The notes beneath the pieces were generated by a model that was not told the DNA's origin, did no database searches, and saw only the letters and a list, made by a program, of their open reading frames with translations. From positions 3,224,001 through 3,288,000 of the forward strand of contig NZ_LWLN01000001.1 in NCBI RefSeq assembly GCF_001953745.1: a stretch of DNA of 64,000 nucleotides, written 5' to 3'. Both the position numbers and the translations under genes were made by a program. How positions within the stretch are numbered: the first letter of the stretch is position 1; the number at the start of each line of letters is the position of its first letter. Source of the stretch: Natrinema saccharevitans (lineage in GTDB: Archaea; Halobacteriota; Halobacteria; Halobacteriales; Natrialbaceae). Shown piece by piece: positions 1-9,027 of the stretch.

Positions 1-230
1 GCGGGGTCGAACTCGGGAGCTTCGCGTTCCCCGACACCGACCGACCGGAGCTGGTCCGCCTCGCGGTACCGCGCCGTACGTACCACGCGGAACACTTCGA
101 ACACGTCGCCGAGACCGCTGCGACCGTCCTCGAGAAGCGCGAAGCAGTCGACGGACTCGAGATCACGTCCGAGCCCGAAAACCGCGAGTTGCGTCACTTC
201 ACTGCCAGCCTCGAGCCGAACCCGTCGTGA
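1..230 (+). CDS. tnaA: C-terminal end of tryptophanase / beta-eliminating lyase (partial)
   Basis: Only the last 75 codons are present; the frame enters at base 3 and ends at TGA 228-230. The segment LVRLAVPRRTYHAEHFEHV, then a stretch ending LRHFTASLEPN, matches the end of PLP-dependent tryptophanases and tyrosine phenol-lyases, where the small C-terminal domain carries an 'IPR.TY...H' strand and a terminal 'LRHFTA' motif. Tryptophanase splits tryptophan to indole, pyruvate and ammonia in the cytoplasm. The catalytic Lys and PLP-binding parts lie outside the window, so tryptophan versus tyrosine specificity cannot be judged. Gene identity is good at family level only. Confidence 0.7.
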   Translation, partial: GVELGSFAFPDTDRPELVRLAVPRRTYHAEHFEHVAETAATVLEKREAVDGLEITSEPENRELRHFTASLEPNPS

Positions 231-271
231 GAACGCGACCGATCGTGCGAGGCGGTCGCTGCACTGCACGA

Positions 272-640
272 TCAGCGACTCGAGAGGACGCGCTGGGCTC
301 GATCCTTCAGGCTCGGTTCCGCTTGCGGTTCCGCTGCGCGCCCGAGCCGCCGTTTCGCGACGGTTCGAACGCCCCGTTTCGCCGGTTCGGAGGTCGCAAG
401 CTCGATCGCCCAGTCGGGCACCTGTGCCTCGAGTTCCCGCCGTTTCTGGGTCCGCATCTTGCCGAACCGGCGTAGCGCCAGTCCGACGCCGAGGAACAGG
501 CCGGCGTCGCGCAACTCGCGTCGGAACCGCTCCCGGTCGTTGCGGACCGCGATCGCCTTCGCCAGCGAGAGCGCACCGATCGCCAGATAGACCTTCGAAC
601 TCTTCGACGGATCACCGCTGAGCAGCCGTTGGAGCGCCAT
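272..640 (-). CDS. Conserved-looking hypothetical protein, 122 aa
   Basis: I do not recognise a named family. The Met at 640 (MALQRLLSGDPSKSSK) was chosen because the reading frame upstream of it is low-complexity and unlike haloarchaeal coding sequence. The protein has one moderately hydrophobic stretch near residues 15-30 (VYLAIGALSLAKAIAV). An Arg/Glu-rich middle and a basic tail (RTVAKRRLGRAAEPQAEPS) follow. It could be a peripheral or single-pass membrane protein. It is convergent with the tryptophanase gene and has its own upstream region (641-779). Confidence 0.5.
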   Translation of the reverse strand: MALQRLLSGDPSKSSKVYLAIGALSLAKAIAVRNDRERFRRELRDAGLFLGVGLALRRFGKMRTQKRRELEAQVPDWAIELATSEPAKRGVRTVAKRRLGRAAEPQAEPSLKDRAQRVLSSR

Positions 641-779
641 GCGGCGGTTGCTACCACGGTCTGTCGGATAAAGCTGGGCCGGGCAGGCGACGGGCTCCGG
701 TCGTACGTCCTCCTGTCGCTGGGTCCCGACGATCGCAGGCAGTCGCTGTCGCGCCGGCACTGACTGACAGCAGTCCGTA

Positions 780-1202
780 TCAGTCGTCGTCTCCCCGCAC
801 CGCAACGCCGCGGTGTCGCCGGCCGTCGATCGCCTCGATCGCGAACCCCAGCCGTTCGTAGAACGGCCGTACGCCGTCGTCGAACCGGGCCGTGAGCCTG
901 CGCTCGCGCTTCAGGGCGCGGTCGATCAGCGTCGACCCGATCCCCCGGCCGCGGTGACGGCGGCGAACGCCGATCGACGCGACGTGGGCCCCCCGCTCGT
1001 CCGGGAGGGGCTCGAGGACGACGGTGCCGAGGATTCGATCGGTTCCGGCCGCGCCGTCGGCGCTCCCGCCGCGCCGGTCGCCCGCCACGAGAACGTCGCC
1101 GTCCTCGATCCGGGCCTCGACGTCGCCGGGCTCGAGCATGGCTGCGTCGAGGATTCGTCGCACGTCGAGGGACTCGTCGGGGGTCGCAGGACGGACGAAC
1201 AT
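780..1202 (-). CDS. GNAT family N-acetyltransferase
   Basis: A 140-aa protein with the GNAT fold: N-terminal FVRPATPDESLDVRRILDAA, the central strand HVASIGVRRRHRGRGIGSTL containing the acetyl-CoA pyrophosphate loop R-x-x-G-x-G/A (residues about 82-92), and the C-terminal 'PFYERLGF' motif typical of single-domain GNATs. It should transfer an acetyl group from acetyl-CoA to an amine; the acceptor cannot be read from sequence. Its ATG (1200-1202) directly abuts the stop codon of the SAMP2 gene (1203-1205), so the two are almost certainly co-transcribed and translationally coupled. That pairing hints at a link to ubiquitin-like modification or sulfur metabolism, but this is inference. Confidence 0.85.
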   Translation of the reverse strand: MFVRPATPDESLDVRRILDAAMLEPGDVEARIEDGDVLVAGDRRGGSADGAAGTDRILGTVVLEPLPDERGAHVASIGVRRRHRGRGIGSTLIDRALKRERRLTARFDDGVRPFYERLGFAIEAIDGRRHRGVAVRGDDD

Positions 1203-1454
1203 CTACCGGCTGCCGCCCTTGATGAGCCGCAGTACGGTCACCTGCTCGCTCTCGACCGGTCGGTCCTCGGGGACCGGACGGCCGTCGACGAGGACGCTCA
1301 CCTCGTGGGGGCTCAGATCGACCTCGTGCAGGAGATCGGCGTAGGTCGGCGACTCGGTGTCGCTCCCGTCGGCGGCGTCAGCGTCGGCTCCCGCGACCGC
1401 CTCGAGATCGAACTCGTAGGTGTCCTCGCCCTTGACGTCGACGGTGACGTACAT
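1203..1454 (-). CDS. samp2: SAMP2-type ubiquitin-like small archaeal modifier with C-terminal extension
   Basis: An 83-aa beta-grasp protein. The second half, LHEVDLSPHEVSVLVDGRPV followed by PEDRPVESEQVTVLRLIKGG, is very like Haloferax SAMP2, which is conjugated to lysines and supplies sulfur for tRNA thiolation through its C-terminal Gly-Gly after activation by UbaA. Two features are odd. An acidic 15-20 residue insert (about residues 22-37, AGADADAADGSDTES) separates the first strands. The diglycine is not terminal but is followed by Ser-Arg before TAG, so a protease would have to trim it before adenylation. The gene lies upstream of, and abuts, a GNAT gene. Confidence 0.85.
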   Translation of the reverse strand: MYVTVDVKGEDTYEFDLEAVAGADADAADGSDTESPTYADLLHEVDLSPHEVSVLVDGRPVPEDRPVESEQVTVLRLIKGGSR

Positions 1455-1538
1455 ACCACCACTTGCAACGGGGCGCTCTTGAGCGCGTCGCTCGCGGTCG
1501 ACGCGGTGGTTGGACCGGGTTCGCTTCCTCGGCCGTCG

Positions 1539-2639
1539 TCAGTCCGCGGTCGGCTCGTCGGGACCGCCGCCGACCGATCGTTCGCGGTCGCGACCCCGTG
1601 CGGTCCGCCAGTGGCCGACGAGTCCGCGAACGAGCCCGCCGAGCCCGAGCAGGAGGACGATCAGTCCGATCACCTCGCCGACGATCGGAACCGGCAGCTG
1701 CGAGAGGAGGGCCCCGGCGACCAGCCCGACGACGAGGGCGAGCCAGCGGTTCCCGAGCCCGACGAGCGACAGAATCCAGGCGGCGATGGCAAAACGACCG
1801 TAGATAATCCCGACCCACACTAGCAGGGCGAACACGAAGCCGCCGACGAACGACAGCGGGAGGCCGACGACGCTGATCGCGAGCGCGATCAGGAGGACGG
1901 GAATCACGACCAGGGCGGCTAGCCCGACCAGTCCCGACCGGAGCGGACCGCTCGCGACGCGATCGGCCACGCCGTCGGAGAACCGCGGGAACAGCCCGAG
2001 CAAGAGCGCGCCCAGCAACAGGTTCACCGCCAGGGCGTAGGCCGTGAACAGCCACGACGCGAACGGCTGGATCGTCGGCGCGACGTCGACCCCCAGCGAG
2101 GCGTCCGCCTCGATCTCGCCCGCGACCGCATCGGTGTTGCCCTCGAGGTCGCCGTCGTACCGCAGATCCCCGGCGATCGAGGCGGTCTCGCCCAGCCGGA
2201 TCGTCTCGGCTCCGATCTCGGCGTCGCCCTCGATCGTGCCGTCGATCGTCACGGTCCCGACGCCGGCCGTGACGGCTCCGCCGACGGTTCCGTCCTCGGT
2301 GATCGTCAGGCTCCCCGCGCCGGCGTCGACGTCGCCGTCGACGGTGCCGGCGACGGTGACGCTCCCGCCGGCCGCCTCGAGGTCGCCGCCGACCTCGCCG
2401 GTGCGTTCGATCCGTACGTCGCCGCCCACGGCACTGACGTCGCCGGTGACGGTTCCCCGAACCACGACGGTTCCCCCGAACGCCTCGAGGCTGTCGACCG
2501 TCTCGTCCTCCTCGACGACGACGGTGCCGCCGGTCTGGCCGTTCGACTGGGCGGCGACCGTCGCCGGGACGGTCCCACAGACCACGAGGACGACCAGCAC
2601 CGCGACGGCGATCCGTGATAGTGTGGCTCTCTCAACCAT
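1539..2639 (-). CDS. Exported bactofilin-like polymer-forming protein with C-terminal membrane helices
   Basis: A 366-aa protein starting at the Met at 2639, directly before a Sec-type signal (about residues 1-31, ending TVPATVAAQS). Residues about 40-150 are short beta-helix repeats such as VDGDVDAGAGSLTI and VTIDGTIEGDAEIGA, the right-handed beta-helix pattern of bactofilins. Several strongly hydrophobic helices follow (about 185-350, e.g. LLLGALLLGLF, LVVGLVAGALL), then a short basic tail. The repeats probably sit outside the membrane or at its surface as a scaffold, with the helices as anchor. The upstream region to rfcS (2640-2803) holds the divergent promoters. Function is inferred from fold only. 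Confidence 0.8.
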   Translation of the reverse strand: MVERATLSRIAVAVLVVLVVCGTVPATVAAQSNGQTGGTVVVEEDETVDSLEAFGGTVVVRGTVTGDVSAVGGDVRIERTGEVGGDLEAAGGSVTVAGTVDGDVDAGAGSLTITEDGTVGGAVTAGVGTVTIDGTIEGDAEIGAETIRLGETASIAGDLRYDGDLEGNTDAVAGEIEADASLGVDVAPTIQPFASWLFTAYALAVNLLLGALLLGLFPRFSDGVADRVASGPLRSGLVGLAALVVIPVLLIALAISVVGLPLSFVGGFVFALLVWVGIIYGRFAIAAWILSLVGLGNRWLALVVGLVAGALLSQLPVPIVGEVIGLIVLLLGLGGLVRGLVGHWRTARGRDRERSVGGGPDEPTAD

Positions 2640-2774
2640 TGCGTGTCGTCCTTCCTCGAGCAGGGTGTAAAACCCGCCACCACGGTTTCCGGGCGGGAAA
2701 CCGTCCGGTTTCGTGACCCGTCGGCAACGCGACCGAACCCGCGGACGCGCCGTCGGAGAGCGACCTTCGGTCGA

Positions 2775-2782
2775 TTTATTTT
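2775..2782 (+). promoter_or_regulatory. TATA-like box of rfcS
   Basis: TTTATTTT is centred about 26 bases before the ATG at 2804, the spacing expected for a leaderless haloarchaeal transcript. It supports the chosen rfcS start. Confidence 0.6.
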
Positions 2783-2803
2783 CCGGCCGCCCGTTCGCCC
2801 GGT

Positions 2804-3808
2804 ATGAGCGAGGCCGAGGCCGACACCGACGTCGAGGCGGCGGAGCCAACCCCCGGGAAAACGGAGGTCTGGATCGAGAAGTACCGCCCGGAACTGCTCG
2901 CCGATATCAAGGGTCACGAGAACATCGTCCCGCGACTCGAGAACTACGTCGAGCAGGACGACCTCCCCCACCTTCTTTTCGCTGGCCCAGCTGGAACAGG
3001 AAAGACCACGGCCGCACAGGCCATCGCCCGCGAAGTCTACGGCGACGACTGGCGCGAGAACTTCCTCGAGTTGAACGCCTCCGACCAGCGCGGGATCGAC
3101 GTCGTCCGCGACCGAATCAAGGACTTCGCACGCTCCTCGTTCGGCGGTTACTCGCATCGAATCATCTTCCTCGACGAGGCCGACGCCTTGACCTCCGACG
3201 CCCAGTCCGCGCTTCGCCGAACGATGGAGCAGTTCTCGAACAACACTCGCTTCATCCTCTCGTGTAACTACTCGAGCCAGATCATCGACCCCATCCAGTC
3301 GCGGTGTGCGGTCTTCCGATTCACCGAACTCACCGAGGACGCCATCGAGGCGCAGGTGCGCGAAATCGCCGCGAACGAGGGGATCGAGGTCACCGACGAC
3401 GGGGTCGACGCGCTGGTCTTCGCGGCCGACGGCGACATGCGGAAGGCGATCAACGGGCTGCAGGCCGCCGCCGTGATGGGCGAGACCGTCGACGAGGAGA
3501 CGGTCTTCGCGATCACCGCCACCGCCCGCCCCGAGGAGGTCGAGGCGATGGTCGAACACGCCATCGACGGCGATTTCACCGCCGCTCGGGCCGCCCTCGA
3601 GGACCTCTTGACCGAGCGCGGACTCGCCGGCGGCGACGTGATCGACCAACTCCACCGCTCGGCGTGGGAGTTCGACGTCCCCGAGCGGGCGACCGTGCGC
3701 CTGCTCGAGCGCCTCGGCGAGGTCGATTACCGGATCACGGAAGGGGCGAACGAACGGTTGCAACTCGAGGCGATGCTGGCGTCGCTGGCGCTCGAAAACG
3801 AGTCCTGA
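2804..3808 (+). CDS. rfcS: Replication factor C small subunit
   Basis: A 334-aa AAA+ ATPase of the clamp loader that opens the PCNA ring and places it on primed DNA. Visible motifs are: N-terminal [20 protein letters not shown] (RFC box II); Walker [10 protein letters not shown] (about residues 66-74); Walker [11 protein letters not shown]; sensor-1 region [11 protein letters not shown]; and the arginine-finger SRC motif (QSRCAVFRF). The C-terminal helical collar follows to residue 334, the normal length for archaeal RfcS. There is no intein, although some haloarchaeal rfc genes carry one. The gene is monocistronic by layout, with a TATA-like box 26 bases upstream. Confidence 0.95.
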   Translation: MSEAEADTDVEAAEPTPGKTEVWIEKYRPELLADIKGHENIVPRLENYVEQDDLPHLLFAGPAGTGKTTAAQAIAREVYGDDWRENFLELNASDQRGIDVVRDRIKDFARSSFGGYSHRIIFLDEADALTSDAQSALRRTMEQFSNNTRFILSCNYSSQIIDPIQSRCAVFRFTELTEDAIEAQVREIAANEGIEVTDDGVDALVFAADGDMRKAINGLQAAAVMGETVDEETVFAITATARPEEVEAMVEHAIDGDFTAARAALEDLLTERGLAGGDVIDQLHRSAWEFDVPERATVRLLERLGEVDYRITEGANERLQLEAMLASLALENES

Positions 3809-3816
3809 GCGGTTGT

Positions 3817-4079
3817 CTACGTTTCGTCGTCGACCGAGTCGACGCCGCGGAAGGCGAAGGCGATGCCGCCGTCGTCGGCGTCTCGGCGAAGACGACGCAG
3901 TCGGACGCGGCCGCCCAGTTGCGGACCCGCTCGACCGTCGTCACCGCCTGGACCGACCGCGTCGGCCCCGACTCGACGGCCTCGAGCGCGTCGGCACCGT
4001 CGCTGGCCGCCCGTTCGGTGTCGGCCACGTAGAGAACCGTTCGGGGTCGCGAGGTCGCCGCAGGGGGTGCCGTCGCGGC
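3817..4079 (-). pseudogene. Remnant of a small receiver/HTR-like protein, frameshifted
   Basis: Reading the minus strand from about 4079, one frame gives coding-like sequence RPRTVLYVADTERAASDGA, then VQAVTTVERVRNWAAASDCVVFAETPT. This resembles the start of haloarchaeal response-regulator-like receiver domains (VLYVAD..., then a regulator-type strand). At about 3870-3895 the coding signal moves to another frame that ends DADDGGIAFAFRGVDSVDDE and a stop at 3817. No ATG or plausible start precedes the first part; an in-frame stop lies at 4080-4082. The likely interpretation is a gene that lost its start and most of its body and gained a frameshift. The assignment to receiver-type proteins is tentative. 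Confidence 0.5.
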
Positions 4080-4177
4080 TCACGTCTGTCCCACGTGACT
4101 GGACCCGTGGGACATAGTTCTGTTGCACGCATCGACCGCTGAACCGCGGCCGCCGATCGGATCGGCTCGAGGGGGGG

Positions 4178-5167
4178 TTAGTCGGCGGTGGTGTTCGTCC
4201 GCGGCTGCCACGCCGACCGGAGCCGGCGGAGCCAGTAGCTCCCGACGATCCCGGCGGGGACGAGCCAGAGCCCACCAAACGGTGCGTACCACTCGTAGAC
4301 GTACGCGGGCGCGGCGGCGACGAACCGGGCTACGCCGAACGCGGCGACGATCGACACGGCGGTGACGAACAGCAACCCGTCGTCGTCGATCGGAACCGCC
4401 CAGAACCGGAGCGAGCCCGCTCGCCGGGCGTCCGCCGCGACGAGCGCGACCGCGGCCGCGCTCGCACCGACGGTCAGTCCGGTCGCGAGGTCGAGACCGA
4501 GGACGTAGCTCCCGACGACGAGGTCGCCGAGGGCGACGGGAACCACCGGGAGGAGCGCGGCCAGTCCGGGACCGCCGTTCCAGAGCGCATAGCAGAAGGG
4601 AACGACCAGCAGCGTCAGCGTGACGAACGCGATGAAGACCATGCTGAGCGCGTCGAACCCCTTCGACGAGACGGTGTCGAGAACGTCGCCACCGACCGTC
4701 ACCTGTGCGCCGAGATAGCTGGTGACGAACATCGCGACTAGACCGCCCAGATACGCGATCGTCAGCGCCGTCCGCCGCCGATAGCGGCCGACGAGAGGAT
4801 GGTCGAGGGCGACACCGATCGACGCCGTCGCATCCGGCGCGTCGCTTTCGTCGGTGATCGGCTCGTCGACCCAGTCGGCGACCGCCGCCGGGGGCTCGGC
4901 GGCTTCGACCGTCCCGCTCGAGTCGGTTTCGTCCGGCGGGGACGGGAGCAGCGCCGCTCCGACGATCGTTCCGACGCCGGCCAGCCCGGCCTTTCGGAGG
5001 AGGCTCCGTCGCGTCGATACGGTTACCTCCGCCGTCGACGGCGTCGAACTACAGATGCCGGGGTCGGCGGCCGTTGCTCCGCACCGTCTCCGCCGATCGT
5101 TCGTCGTGTGTTCCGATCCCACAGCGTTTGCCTCATTGATAATTCGTTCTACAGGAACACGCCCCAT
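4178..5167 (-). CDS. Multi-pass membrane protein with Tat-like twin-Arg segment, unknown function
   Basis: A 329-aa protein. The ATG at 5167 is favoured because a TATA box lies 26 bases upstream, giving a leaderless mRNA. Residues about 52-77 read STRRSLLRKAGLAGVGTIVG, a twin-arginine signal-like stretch that is unusually far from the start. An acidic linker follows, then about six hydrophobic helices (e.g. LTIAYLGGLVAMFVTSYLGA, MVFIAFVTLTLLVVPFCYAL, GLLFVTAVSIVAAFGVARFV). No known transporter motif is visible. The nearest plausible idea is a membrane protein of a haloarchaeal-only family. Orientation is divergent from alaS, with an AT-rich promoter zone between them. Confidence 0.6.
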   Translation of the reverse strand: MGRVPVERIINEANAVGSEHTTNDRRRRCGATAADPGICSSTPSTAEVTVSTRRSLLRKAGLAGVGTIVGAALLPSPPDETDSSGTVEAAEPPAAVADWVDEPITDESDAPDATASIGVALDHPLVGRYRRRTALTIAYLGGLVAMFVTSYLGAQVTVGGDVLDTVSSKGFDALSMVFIAFVTLTLLVVPFCYALWNGGPGLAALLPVVPVALGDLVVGSYVLGLDLATGLTVGASAAAVALVAADARRAGSLRFWAVPIDDDGLLFVTAVSIVAAFGVARFVAAAPAYVYEWYAPFGGLWLVPAGIVGSYWLRRLRSAWQPRTNTTAD

Positions 5168-5187
5168 TACTTATTGATTTCTAACTA

Positions 5188-5198
5188 ATTATATAATG
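5188..5198 (-). promoter_or_regulatory. TATA box of the membrane protein gene
   Basis: On the minus strand the sequence ATTATATAATT is centred 26 bases before the ATG at 5167. This is a textbook spacing for a leaderless archaeal promoter and decides the start codon. Confidence 0.7.
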
Positions 5199-5330
5199 AA
5201 ATAATTTGCGACGGACGGCCCCTATCGGACCGCTCACGACCGCTCGCCGTCGGGTAACATCTGCGTTCGACTCTCGCGTTCCCGATACCGTTCGTCTCGT
5301 CATCCCCTTCGGGCGGCGGGGTTGCGGAAC

Positions 5331-5338
5331 TGTTTTAC
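5331..5338 (+). promoter_or_regulatory. TATA-like box of alaS
   Basis: TGTTTTAC lies about 28 bases upstream of the alaS ATG (5364), consistent with a leaderless transcript. Confidence 0.5.
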
Positions 5339-5363
5339 GCGCTGCAGGGGCAATAGACGCGTA

Positions 5364-8141
5364 ATGAGCGAACTGGCGGCAGAATACCGCCTCGAGTACT
5401 TCGAGGAGGAAGGGTTCGAGCGCAAGGAGTGCCCGAAGTGTGGCGCACACTTCTGGACGCGCGATCACGGCAGGGAGACCTGCGGTGAACCGCCCTGCGA
5501 GGAGTACGGCTTCATCGACAACTCGGGTTTCGAGGAGTCGTACGACCTCTCGGGGATGCGCGAGGCCTTTCTCTCTTACTTCGAGGATCACGACCACGAG
5601 CGAATCGAGCCCTACCCGGTCGCGGCGAACCGCTGGCGCGACGACGTCTTGCTGACCCAGGCGTCGATCTACGACTTCCAGCCGCTGGTGACCAGCGGCG
5701 AGACGCCCCCGCCTGCGAACCCGCTGACGGTCTCGCAGCCCTGCATCCGGATGCAGGACATCGACAACGTCGGCAAGACCGGACGACACACGATGGCCTT
5801 CGAGATGATGGCCCACCACGCGTTCAACACGCGCGAGGAGGTCGACGAAGACGAGTACGCCTACCACGGCGAGGTCTACTGGAAGGACCGGACCGTGGAA
5901 CTCTGTGACGGCTTCTTCGAGTCGATGGGCGTCGATCTCGAGGAGGTCATCTACATCGAGGACCCGTGGGTCGGCGGCGGCAACGCCGGGCCCGCCATCG
6001 AGGTCATCTACCGCGGCGTCGAACTCGCCACGCTGGTTTTCATGTCGATGGAGCAAGACTCCGACGGCGAGTACGAGATGAAAGACGGGAACCGCTACAG
6101 CCCGATGGACACCTACATCGTCGACACGGGCTACGGCCTCGAGCGCTGGACCTGGGTCTCCCAGGGCACTCCGACCGTCTACGAGGCGGTCTATCCCGAC
6201 ATGATCGCCTTCCTGAAGGACAACGCCGGACTCGACCACACCGACGAGCAGGAGGAACTGATCCACCGCGCCGCCAAGCTCGCGGGCCACATGGACATCG
6301 ACGAGGCCGAGGACATGGAGACCGCCCGCGGCGAGATCGCCGCGGAACTCGACGTCGACGTCGACGTCCTCGAGGACCTGATGGAACCGCTCGAGGATAT
6401 CTACGCCATCGCGGACCACTGTCGCACGCTGGCGTACATGCTCGGCGACGGCATCGTCCCCTCGAACGTCGGCACCGGCTACCTCGCGCGGATGGTGCTT
6501 CGCCGCACCAAACGGCTCTGTGACACCGTCGGGGTCGACGCGCCGCTGGACGAACTCGTCGACATGCAGGCCGAACGGCTCGAGTACGAGAACCGCGACA
6601 CGATCCGCGACATCGTCCGCACCGAGGTCGAGAAGTACCGCGAGACCTTAGAGCGGGGCGGTCGCCGGGTCGAGACGCTGGCCGAGGAGTACGCGGAGAA
6701 AGGCGAGCCGATCCCCACCGAGGACCTGATCGAGCTCTACGACTCCCACGGCATCCAGCCGGACATGGTCGCGGAAATCGCCGCGGAATCGGGCGCGGAC
6801 GTCGAGATCCCCGACGACTTCTATAGCCTCGTCGCGAAGCGCCACGACACGCCCGAGGCCGTCGCGGAGGCCGAAGACGAGGAGGACGAACGCTTCGCGG
6901 ACCTCCCTGAGACGGACAAGCTCTACTACGACGACCAGGGGCGCACCCAGTTCGAGGCGGTCGTGCTGGACGTCTTCGAGCGCGAGGACGGCTACGACGT
7001 CGTCCTCGATCAGACGATGTTCTACCCCGAGGGCGGCGGCCAGCCCGCCGACACGGGGACGCTCTCGACCGACGACACGACCGTCGAGGTCGAAGACGTC
7101 CAGATCGAGGACGGCGTGATCCTCCACCGGACCGACGAGAGCCCCGGCAAGGGCGAGTTCGTCAACGGGCAGGTCGACGGCGGCCGCCGTCGCCAGCTCA
7201 TGCGCCACCACACGGCGACCCACATCGTCATCCACGCCGCCCGACAGGTGCTTGGCGAACACATCCGCCAGGCCGGCGCACAGAAGGGCGTCGACTCCTC
7301 GCGGATCGACGTCCGCCACTACGACCGCATCTCCCGCGCGGACGTCAAGGAGATCGAGTCCCTGGCAAACGAGATCATCATGGACAACACGCAGGTCACC
7401 CAGGAGTGGCCCGATCGCCACGACGCCGAGGCCGAACACGGCTTCGACCTCTATCAGGGCGGAATCCCGCCGGGCGAGCAGATCCGGCTGGTCACCGTCG
7501 ACGACGACGTTCAGGCCTGCGGCGGCACCCACGTCGCTCGCACCGGCGACATCGGCACGATCAAGCTCCTCTCGACCGAGCGCGTCCAGGACGGCGTCGA
7601 ACGGATCACCTTCGCGGCCGGCGAGGCCGCCATCGAGGCCACGCAAGCGAAGGAAGACGCCCTCTACGAGGCCGCCGAGATCCTCGACGTCTCCCCGGAG
7701 GACGTCCCCGAGACCGCCGAGCGGTTCTTCGAGGAGTGGAAGGCTCGAGGCAAGGAGATCGAGGACCTGACCGAACAGCTCGCCGCGGCCCGCGCCGGCG
7801 GCGGTGGCGGCGGCGAGGAGGTCGAGGTCGGCGAGACGACTGCCGTCGTCGATCGCATCGACGCCGACATGGACGAGCTCCGGGCGACCGCCAACGCCCT
7901 CGTCGAGGACGGCAAGATCGCAGTGCTGGGCAGCGGCGAGAGCGGTGCCCAGTTCGTCGTCGCCGTCCCCGACGACGTGGGCGTCAACGCCGGCGAAGTC
8001 GTCGGCGAACTCGCCTCGAGAGTCGGCGGCGGCGGCGGCGGCCCGCCGGACTTCGCACAGGGCGGCGGCCCCAACGTCGACGATCTCGACGACGCGCTCG
8101 AGGACGCCCCCGACGTGTTGCGCCAGATCCTGAACGCCTGA
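5364..8141 (+). CDS. alaS: Alanyl-tRNA synthetase (archaeal type)
   Basis: A 925-aa cytoplasmic enzyme that charges tRNA-Ala. It begins with the archaeal N-terminal zinc-binding part ([20 protein letters not shown]), then the class II catalytic core ([29 protein letters not shown]). The editing domain has its metal-binding motifs [12 protein letters not shown] and [13 protein letters not shown]. It ends with the C-Ala/DHHA1-type glycine-rich domain ([19 protein letters not shown]). Length and order match archaeal AlaS. The Met at 5364 was chosen over an upstream one because it fits the TATA spacing and starts [13 protein letters not shown]. Confidence 0.96.
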   Translation: MSELAAEYRLEYFEEEGFERKECPKCGAHFWTRDHGRETCGEPPCEEYGFIDNSGFEESYDLSGMREAFLSYFEDHDHERIEPYPVAANRWRDDVLLTQASIYDFQPLVTSGETPPPANPLTVSQPCIRMQDIDNVGKTGRHTMAFEMMAHHAFNTREEVDEDEYAYHGEVYWKDRTVELCDGFFESMGVDLEEVIYIEDPWVGGGNAGPAIEVIYRGVELATLVFMSMEQDSDGEYEMKDGNRYSPMDTYIVDTGYGLERWTWVSQGTPTVYEAVYPDMIAFLKDNAGLDHTDEQEELIHRAAKLAGHMDIDEAEDMETARGEIAAELDVDVDVLEDLMEPLEDIYAIADHCRTLAYMLGDGIVPSNVGTGYLARMVLRRTKRLCDTVGVDAPLDELVDMQAERLEYENRDTIRDIVRTEVEKYRETLERGGRRVETLAEEYAEKGEPIPTEDLIELYDSHGIQPDMVAEIAAESGADVEIPDDFYSLVAKRHDTPEAVAEAEDEEDERFADLPETDKLYYDDQGRTQFEAVVLDVFEREDGYDVVLDQTMFYPEGGGQPADTGTLSTDDTTVEVEDVQIEDGVILHRTDESPGKGEFVNGQVDGGRRRQLMRHHTATHIVIHAARQVLGEHIRQAGAQKGVDSSRIDVRHYDRISRADVKEIESLANEIIMDNTQVTQEWPDRHDAEAEHGFDLYQGGIPPGEQIRLVTVDDDVQACGGTHVARTGDIGTIKLLSTERVQDGVERITFAAGEAAIEATQAKEDALYEAAEILDVSPEDVPETAERFFEEWKARGKEIEDLTEQLAAARAGGGGGGEEVEVGETTAVVDRIDADMDELRATANALVEDGKIAVLGSGESGAQFVVAVPDDVGVNAGEVVGELASRVGGGGGGPPDFAQGGGPNVDDLDDALEDAPDVLRQILNA

Positions 8142-8220
8142 TCGGAACCTCGAGCGCTCTCGAATCGAAACTCGAGTCGAAACCGTCCCCTTCTTTCACC
8201 GCGGTCCCGTCGGTTCTCCC

Positions 8221-9006
8221 ATGCCGACCGCATCGAACGGAGCCGTCTCGCTGTACTACGACCGCGCGGGCGAGGGCGAGCCCGTCGTCTTCGTCCCCGA
8301 GGCCGGCCTCGGCGGCTGGCTGTGGGGCTGGCAACACGCCGCCGTCGCCGGCCCCCACGAGGCCGTCGTCTGGGACCTCCGCGGGACGGGCCGCTCCGAC
8401 GCGCCGCCGGGCCCCTACGACCTCGAGACGCTCGTCGCCGATCTCGAGGCGGTGCTGGCGGACTGCGACGTTCGCAACGCCCACCTCGTTGGCTGTGGCC
8501 TCGGCGGGGCGATCGCGCTCGAGGCCGCCCGGACCTCGAGTCGCGTCGCGACGCTGACGCTGTTCGGCACGGCGGCTCGGGGCGAGGCGTTCGACCTCGA
8601 GCCCCTGTTCGCGCCGCCGGACGACCGGGACGCACTCGAGGCGTCGCTCGAGACGGGGCTCTCCGCGGACTTCCTCGAGAACCAGCCCGACGTACGCGAG
8701 GGGATCGTCGACTGGCGGGCCGACGGCGACGCCGATCGGGCGGGCTGGGAGGCACAGGTCGCGGCGCTCGAGGACGTTGCCGCGACCGACTGGCTGGTCG
8801 ACGTGACCCAGCCCACGCGGGTGATCCACGGCGGCGCGGACGAGTTGGTTTCGCCCGCGGCCGGGAAGGAGGTGGCACGAGGGCTGCCCCGCGGGGAGTT
8901 CCGGCCCCTCGAGGGCGCGGGCCACCTCTGTTTCGTCGAGCGCTCGCGGACGGTCAACGATCTGTTGCTGGGTTTTCTCGAGGCACAGACGACCGATTCC
9001 GAGTAA
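8221..9006 (+). CDS. Alpha/beta hydrolase with a cysteine in the nucleophile position
   Basis: A 261-aa single-domain alpha/beta hydrolase: oxyanion region FVPEAGLGGWLWGWQ, the conserved WDLRGTGRSDAPPGPYDLET, the nucleophile elbow, acid-bearing VIHGGADELVSP, and terminal catalytic His in EGAGHLCFVE. The elbow is usually G-x-S-x-G but here reads VGCGLGG, so Cys92 replaces the serine, as in dienelactone hydrolases. The substrate is unknown. Only 21 bases separate it from the downstream adenylate-forming protein, so the pair probably forms an operon acting on acyl substrates. The assignment to the superfamily is secure; the reaction is not. Confidence 0.85.
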   Translation: MPTASNGAVSLYYDRAGEGEPVVFVPEAGLGGWLWGWQHAAVAGPHEAVVWDLRGTGRSDAPPGPYDLETLVADLEAVLADCDVRNAHLVGCGLGGAIALEAARTSSRVATLTLFGTAARGEAFDLEPLFAPPDDRDALEASLETGLSADFLENQPDVREGIVDWRADGDADRAGWEAQVAALEDVAATDWLVDVTQPTRVIHGGADELVSPAAGKEVARGLPRGEFRPLEGAGHLCFVERSRTVNDLLLGFLEAQTTDSE

Positions 9007-9027
9007 CGGGCTCGACCGATACCGGGG

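Noticed and set aside
5181-6419. Long minus-strand open frame opposite alaS
   Set aside because: It is antisense to a strongly supported gene. Long antisense frames are expected in GC-rich DNA, and its composition (Val/Leu/Arg-rich) is typical of shadow frames.
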